Positions 58,218 through 64,000 of a stretch of DNA of 64,000 bases are shown here, in pieces. This DNA comes from Sordaria brevicollis (taxonomy: Eukaryota > Ascomycota > Sordariomycetes > Sordariales > Sordariaceae). Numbering within the stretch: the first letter of the stretch is position 1; each line of letters starts with the position of its first letter. Location: contig JAUTDP010000006.1 of the NCBI GenBank assembly GCA_033439795.1, positions 1,116,001-1,180,000 of the forward strand, in the 5' to 3' direction. The notes below the pieces were generated by a model that saw nothing but the letters and a program-made list of their open reading frames with translations, made no database searches and had not been told where the DNA came from. A program made the translations under genes and the position numbers.

Positions 58218-60299
58218 GATTGCGAGTTGTTTCTGTTGCAGTGTTCGAAATCGTAGAATGTGTGATGAGAATGACAGATGCTTTGAGTGATGCCGCAACG
58301 AGGCGTGTAGGTTGAAAACGTATGCGCTAATGATGTTTCGACTGGATGTCTGTCTGGTAACTCCGTGGATGTGATTGATGACTGAACTTCGAAGTCAAGC
58401 TACAAAAGAAATCGAGAGCTTCGTGATGCTGTTTTGGTTGTATGAAGGACCGGGATGGGAACCTCTACGGCTCATGGCCCCACATTAACTGGTTGCGATG
58501 AAGTCATCGCCATCCATTTTGCGGGGAATGCGCATGCCCAGACTGCTCACCGGGTTAGGGTTAGAGGAAAGCGTCATTGATATGGTTCTTGACGCGCTCC
58601 CCATGTCTTTTATCGCAAATTTACCGCATGGCAACTACATGGAGCTTTATATGACTTCTCGCGAGATTACGAGCTGCTTCTGCTTACGATTCAGCTCCAA
58701 AGCAAAGGTATGTTCACTTCAGGTGGGGCGTTGAAAATGCCCGACGATTGAGTGGCTTGTCTGTCCCTGACAGTTCAACCACTGCAAAGAGCTTCATGGG
58801 TTTTTGTTATCAGGAAGCTCAGGACGGTGTTCATCCTTCGGTACATATGCAAAGCTTCGGATGAACAAGATGAAAGGGGTCAAATGTCCAGGATCTGCCG
58901 GTGCTAAAATCACCCGTCTTATCGCGAATCCCTTCCTGCAAGGACCTCGGTGTTAACGAAGCTTGAGGAGTGTTAGTGTTATCACATTAGGCACCTACTG
59001 GGACTAACAGAAGTCTTCAGAAACCATCCAAGTGCCAACTCAACCCAAAGCTAGTGCACGTCATCACGTTTTGCCGTTTCGCTAGTCTCAGCCGCAGCAC
59101 ACATCGCTAATAACTGCAACTGAACTTTGCAACATTGCCATGCGAGCCTTGTGTGATTCTTTTAGCGGAGACATTGATCACAGGCCGTTTAGACGATGCT
59201 ATTCTTGTTCCCTTTCACTGCCGGCCATCCAATGAGCTGCATGTGAAAACGCCAAAGGATGGGTGCTTCCAAGAACAAGAATGCCCAACTGCGGGGCTGC
59301 CACACACACTCCGTCTGTCTTGGAGAGTTCGTCGAGGACCCTGTGTGGCCATGTGCCTGTCCTCTTGACGCGCTTCCCGCAGTGGTTTCCTACTTGGTCC
59401 TCCCGTCTGTTCATCTCAGCCTTCTCGGCACGGATAGAATGCACAAAAGCATCGTCACAGATCTATAGGTCTCCGTCGATCGTGCAAAGCGCGTTGGCAA
59501 GTTGTCAGTGTCCAAGTCACGGTGATGTTACTAATGTCAATTGTTCCAATAAGTGAGGGGAACAAGGCATTCATCAGAAGATAGAGGTCAAAGGAGAATG
59601 CTGTCCGGAAAAAGAAGCTACACGCGGAAAGGCTATGGATGGGCGTTGTGTTGTGTAACAGGGGACCTCTTTCAGCTCCCCAGCCAGTCCCAAGCTTCCA
59701 AACGACTTGGCGCTCCTCTTCTACGAATCGCAGCTTTTCCACCTGGTCATATTTCCCCTAAACCACCCACGTCCACTAAGCATAGCTCTCACCAGTATGG
59801 GCGTCCTTGGCTTGCTACTGCCACCCTACATGTCCTCCTGAACAGCCATCAACTAGCCCAAACCGGACATCGGGGGTTACCGGGGTGGAAAAGAGAGCAA
59901 AGAGCATTCCTCACGTTCCAATACATACTTGGATGGTGTGTGCCCGATATCGAAAGTCGAAGCGGGAGGCAGCCAATTGGCGCCATGAGTGGCTTGACAA
60001 TGAGGAGATTAACCATGCTTGCGGGCTGAAGGGGTGAGCGTGTGAACGGAAAAGATTAGACTAAGAAGAGCTGGAAGGTAGGTGCCGTTGTAGCTTCTCA
60101 TTCTTTGTTTGGACAGAGCAAATCAAATATTACAGCTCCGTGCCCCATCTTCTTCAACCTTCAACAAACCCAAAGCTTGATCTTGATTCACACGGCCTGT
60201 GTCAGGATCCATTCGCCGAAATTCAACAACCACCTGACAGGCTTACCGACCGATCGATACCTATCGATACCGAGTAGCTCAAGAAACGCATAAGAGAAG
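58218..60299. other. intergenic, about 2.1 kb, between divergent genes
   Basis: Holds the promoters of the small membrane protein and of the MARVEL protein. Overlapping short frames (up to 158 codons near 59,553-60,029) lack protein character. No RNA gene is recognised. Confidence 0.55.
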
Positions 60300-61043
60300 A
60301 TGGCGTCAGCTCGTGGACTCACAGTTGTGGGAGTTCCTCCACTCCCGGCATGGATCCTTTACATTCGAATCGCCATCCTTGTCCTATCGCTCGTACTTTT
60401 GGGTGTTGCGGCATGGGCTGTCTCGATGTTTTCTGTCGGAGGGAGCGCGGCTTATGGATATACGGGCGCCAGTGGAATGATGGTCTTTGTGGTATGTGAC
60501 TTGCGTTTTGTTTTCGTTTCGTGGTATCCGCAACCGGCAGGAACTAATTATTTGGGGTTATTTTAAGACCATTTGGAGTCTTGTTGTTTATGGCGGCTCT
60601 CTCGCGTTCGAGTTTGCGGCACCTCACCTATTCTACCGCATCGTCGGCCTCATTCTCTACAGTCTCGCGGTAGTCTTCTGGCTTTCGGGTTGGGCGTATG
60701 CGGCAAGTCAGGCGGCTATCGTTATTGACTGGACTGGCGGTTCTGACTACGGCTCGGCTTTGGCTGTGTGCGCTGGTTTGGGTGCTGTTGCCTGGTAAGC
60801 CCCCCCAAGATTCACTGAGTGCTCTCCTCTTTTCTCGGTGAGATTGACTTTGATTATCACAGGGTCCTTTCGATCGTCGACCTAGTCTTCTTCATCCTCG
60901 CCTGTGTTCGCGAAGCCGACACTGGCCCGAAGATCAGCCAGGCCGAACTTGGACAAGTACAGCCATCTGCCCCTGTTGCGCCCGCCACCACTGGTACCAG
61001 TGAGCAACCGGCGACGTATTCGCAGCAGCCCTATACCGCTTAG
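60300..61043 (+). CDS. MARVEL-like four-helix integral membrane protein, 199 aa
   Basis: Three exons (60300-60491, 60568-60794 and 60863-61043) join in frame. Four hydrophobic helices are seen: ILYIRIAILVLSLVLLGVAA (about 20-42), a segment spanning the first splice (ASGMMVFV joined to TIWSLVVYGG), IVGLILYSLAVVFWLSGWAY, and the segment LAVCAGLGAVAW continued in exon 3 by VLSIVDLVFFILACV. The topology and the conserved Trp/Tyr around helix 3 fit fungal MARVEL-domain proteins, which sit in the plasma membrane or vesicle membranes and may organise lipid domains. The C-terminal tail is Pro/Ala/Gln-rich and disordered, ending SQQPYTA. The family assignment rests on topology and general resemblance. 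Confidence 0.82.
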
Positions 61044-62904
61044 TAAATGGACGATCCTGAACAATTGGCGATGATACCAAAATCTGGAGCTCAAGAGGTA
61101 GCACCCGGTACTGCGTTGGACCCTGGGAGTTGCTTGATGGTGACAGCTAGTCTTTGGTCTTGTCAAGCAGGGCGTTGAATGGGATTCTCGAGGAGGAATG
61201 GATCGAAGTGGAGTTGAGAAGCGAGTGACTATTTGTTCGACCACTCTCTTTTCTTGCCAGTTTGGGATTGTTTAGTTTTGCTCTTTCTGAGATACCACGG
61301 TGGGAAGGACGAGAAGCGAGGCGCAAAGTTATGATGTTGTCGGTGTCACACAAAGGCAGCCGAGAGTCGAGACTTTTAGTCTAGGAAATAATCTATGAGT
61401 GACGGCCACATTGATTTCAAGAATAAGACCTATCCAAGCGATGATATTGGCCATGTGAATGTTTCCGCTGGTAAATCCGCCGTCCGCTTTCATGACCAGA
61501 CATCGCGAGATACTTCCCGCCTGGGCCAGGGTGGGCTGATTGTAGTAATCTCCCACACCGATATCCACGGCAAGTGCAATGGGTGCAATGGTTGCCAGGG
61601 GCAGCTGCCTGACGAGAGGTGATGCCCCAAAGCAAAATCATTGAAAGATGGAAGGCACCAGTAACCACTCGTCGCCTCCCAGAAGGTACCTTCCAGATTT
61701 AGAGACACTCGGAAGAATTTTCATTTTCCAATTTGAGATTGTACCTGCGTTCAGATCTGCGTGTCTCGAACCTCTCCCCTCCATCTTCTCACTGGACAAC
61801 TGCGGTGGCTCGCGACAATTTACCTGTTGAACACGACGCCCGCACTGTCACACTTCTCAACAGATTCCTGATCTCTTCAACATCTCGGCACAAAAACTCG
61901 TCGATTTCTATGTTTCAATTCTTGGAATCCCTCCACATTCGACTAGAAACCACTCCCTTTCTGTCGTGCGCGCACTCACTATCTTCAGTCATGGCTTGAA
62001 ATACTGCTGTATACAGACAAGCTACGAGGACCAGTCACGGTCTGTCCAATTGCGGTTGCTTTACGGTAGTGTCTCCTCCTATCCTGTCCATCTCCTCGCA
62101 AGTATCTTCTTATCTTATTCCGTCTCTGTCGCTCAGTCAGTTCAATCTCTAATGTCTCAAGCTGACAGCACTTTGATGATTTTAATATTTCTCGATGCTA
62201 GTGCCGGCTTAACTTCATATACGCCGCAGAAACTCAATGCACGTCCAAATAACAAGCATCAGTCACCAAGCACGAATTTACCACCCCAACTTCGACGGTT
62301 CTGTCGATGCCAAGCTTTCGAATCGTCAGAATCTACTGGTGAAGGCTGTTCGTGCCACAAAAGAGAGCGGGAAACGTGGACATGTGCAACACAGAAAGCA
62401 AAAATGGAACAGTCAGGTACCCACACGTGTGTGACTATCATGTCTTGTCATTTTCCCTATCCCTTCCCAGCAGACCAGATATTGATGGAGGAATATCGCA
62501 ATCTAACATTGCAGATATTCTGTACGACGTTACTGTTGTGTCATGACGGAGAATTCGCTGCCTCCTCATGCTACCGATGCGCTCGTCCCCTTACACCAAG
62601 GTGAACGCAGAGGCGAGGCACGGGTAGTTGTGTACCCCGAGCCATAGAGGTACGTTAGTCGTTCTTTCCCATACACCTCCTCCTTTACCCTCCCAATGGT
62701 GTTGGCCAAAACTAACTGGTCTTCCTTTTTGTGTCATCTAGGCGCGGAAATCAAAATCCCACGCATCCGAAAATAATTCCCTTCTCCCCGTTACCTATAA
62801 AAGAACGCCTCGCTATGATGCTAGTATCCTATTGTGTGTGTGAAAGCAATGAAGCAAATACCGAGACCCCATTCCTCCTCTTTGAATAATTCCTCCAGAC
62901 CAGA
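61044..62904. other. intergenic, about 1.9 kb, between convergent genes
   Basis: Convergent 3' ends lie at both sides. No coding region or RNA gene is supported. A + strand open frame of 212 codons near 61,966-62,604 has low-complexity, Cys/Ser-rich composition and no recognisable domain. Confidence 0.55.
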
Positions 62905-63999
62905 TCAGAAGTACGGATTGTATTGATCCGTCTGCTGACCGTATGAATAGGTTCCCTGATTTTGATCACCAGAGCCTTGGTCGCCTGTTTGATCCATGAA
63001 CATGTTGCCCATATTGGGACTCAGTTGAAGGTCGGAAAAGGAAAGATTCGGCGGCGAAAAGGGTTGAGCTGGGTCTGTGAGTACCGGATCGTGGCCCGTT
63101 CCTTGCAGATGACCATCACCACCCATTATATGTGACTCTCCAGTGCCGCTGAAATCGACGCCCTCAGGGGGCCAGGCATACTGTGAGAAGCTGCCAGCTG
63201 GATTTACATCCTGATTTCCAGAAGCAAGGGCAGGATCAAGGTAGCTTTGTTCTCCTTGCATCTGGTCCCATGGAGTGTATATGGGGTCTGAGGGGATATT
63301 CGGGTCGGCCTGCTGTTGTTGCTGGGGTTGATGGTGATACCCATCATACGTTGGCGCGGGAAGCTCAGCAGGTTGGACTTCCTCCGGTTGCTCCATTGGG
63401 ACCTCAGATGGATTCTGCTGAACCATATACTGGTCCGTCTCCATCATCATCTGATAACTCTCAAGACAGGATCTCACCGGCCATGAAGCAGCAAGTTCCT
63501 CAAGCGTACGTTCCTTACGGCCATGCGAAGCCATCTTCTGAAGTCGCTGGGGAAGGTGAGCCGTTTCGGGGACCGGGGGCCTGTAGGGGAGATTGAGCTG
63601 GAAGGCAGAGGCGCCTGCGCTGTTATGCTCCGGTTGTTGTCCGGATATCTTGGCCTGGTAGCGGTGCACCACATTTCCCAGCGACTGCCGATTATGCTGG
63701 ACCTCCCAGAGTTTGTGTTGCAGCTCGCTCATCTTCTTCTCCATATCGTGCAACTCCTCAGCGTATTTATCCTCCTGCTTGGCCGTCTTCTCTAACTTCT
63801 CCTTGGCCTCCTGCAACGCTTTAGCTTCCTCTGTTAGTTGAGCCGATCCCGTTTTCTTGCCGACCTGAAGGGCGACCGACTCAGCAAAGTCAAGTCCTAG
63901 CGGAACAAGCTCGCCACTCTCCACCGCGGCCTCAAGCTTCTTGCGATACTCTTGTGTGTCGACGTCCTGGCCTACGGGGATCGGTTTTCGGACCCAGAT
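62905..63999 (-). CDS. C-terminal part of a coiled-coil, Gln/Pro-rich protein (continues past the right edge)
   Basis: The reading frame is open through the window edge (IWVRKPIPVGQDVDTQEYRK is the first visible part), so the start is missing. Visible in order: a short globular-looking piece (KKLEAAVESGELVPLGLDFA); a coiled coil of about 70 residues (LQEAKEKLEKTAKQEDKYAE, then MEKKMSELQHKLWEVQHNRQ); then a long disordered tail rich in Gln, Pro, Asn and Gly with a polyglutamine run (QPQQQQQAD), ending TDQYNPYF. Tails like this are common in fungal nuclear regulators, but no DNA-binding or catalytic domain is inside the window. I do not assign a function. Confidence 0.75.
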   Translation of the reverse strand: MWVRKPIPVGQDVDTQEYRKKLEAAVESGELVPLGLDFAESVALQVGKKTGSAQLTEEAKALQEAKEKLEKTAKQEDKYAEELHDMEKKMSELQHKLWEVQHNRQSLGNVVHRYQAKISGQQPEHNSAGASAFQLNLPYRPPVPETAHLPQRLQKMASHGRKERTLEELAASWPVRSCLESYQMMMETDQYMVQQNPSEVPMEQPEEVQPAELPAPTYDGYHHQPQQQQQADPNIPSDPIYTPWDQMQGEQSYLDPALASGNQDVNPAGSFSQYAWPPEGVDFSGTGESHIMGGDGHLQGTGHDPVLTDPAQPFSPPNLSFSDLQLSPNMGNMFMDQTGDQGSGDQNQGTYSYGQQTDQYNPYF

Positions 64000-64000
64000 G

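Noticed and set aside
61966..62604. 212-codon + strand frame
   Set aside because: Low-complexity, Cys/Ser-rich, with no domain. Shorter frames on both strands overlap it.

Overview
This window is nuclear DNA of a filamentous ascomycete, most likely Neurospora or a very close relative. The evidence is: short spliceosomal introns of about 50-110 nt with fungal donors (GTAAGT/GTGAGT), CTAAC/CTGAC branch sites and CAG/TAG acceptors; a 3' fragment of a COT-1 type NDR kinase; separate fungal type I fatty acid synthase beta and alpha genes; and one transposon whose interior carries the CpA-to-TpA mutation pattern left by RIP (repeat-induced point mutation). From memory, cot-1 and the fatty acid synthase (cel) loci both lie on linkage group IV of N. 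crassa, which fits.

Layout. 1-1042: 3' part of cot-1, with a one-base frame break in a G run. 1.7-3.5 kb (-): PHD-finger protein. 4.0-5.5 kb (-): mitochondrial CaiB/BaiF-type CoA-transferase, four exons. 6.4-7.2 kb (+): splicing factor SF3a subunit 2. 8.3-10.5 kb (-): ASNSD1-type asparagine synthetase-like protein, four exons. 10,551-13,909: complete hAT transposon with 22-bp terminal inverted repeats and an 8-bp target duplication, heavily RIP-mutated inside but not at its ends. 14.2 kb (-): initiator tRNA-Met. 14.8-17.2 kb (-): Vps9-type Rab5 exchange factor with VPS9 and CUE domains. 19.0 and 20.4-21.9 kb: two coiled-coil proteins of unknown role. 21.9-29.7 kb: long gene-poor stretch whose last part carries intron signals on the + strand, probably a spliced 5' leader or a noncoding RNA. 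29.75-31.35 kb (+): conserved fungal protein of unknown function. 31.4-35.9 kb: gene-poor. 35.9-36.6 kb (-): probable broken gene with an in-frame stop. 37.5-43.9 kb (-) and 48.4-54.1 kb (+): divergent FAS beta and FAS alpha genes around a 4.5-kb intergenic region. 55.4-56.9 kb (+): guanine deaminase. 57.2 kb (+): tRNA-Asn. 57.6-58.2 kb (-): small membrane protein. 60.3-61.0 kb (+): MARVEL-type four-helix membrane protein. 62.9 kb to the right edge (-): 3' part of a coiled-coil, Gln-rich protein.

The genes do not form a secondary-metabolite cluster or another dedicated system. The clear functional pair is FAS beta/FAS alpha, which encode the two chains of the cytosolic fatty acid synthase dodecamer. 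The rest is housekeeping: splicing, endosomal traffic, purine salvage, CoA metabolism, polar growth. The least explained parts are the hAT element with RIP-free ends, the cot-1 frame break, the spliced noncoding stretch before 29,752, and the stop-interrupted gene at 36 kb. No previously undescribed multi-gene system was recognised. Exon boundaries were placed by hand and checked for reading-frame continuity; families were named from motifs, without database searches.
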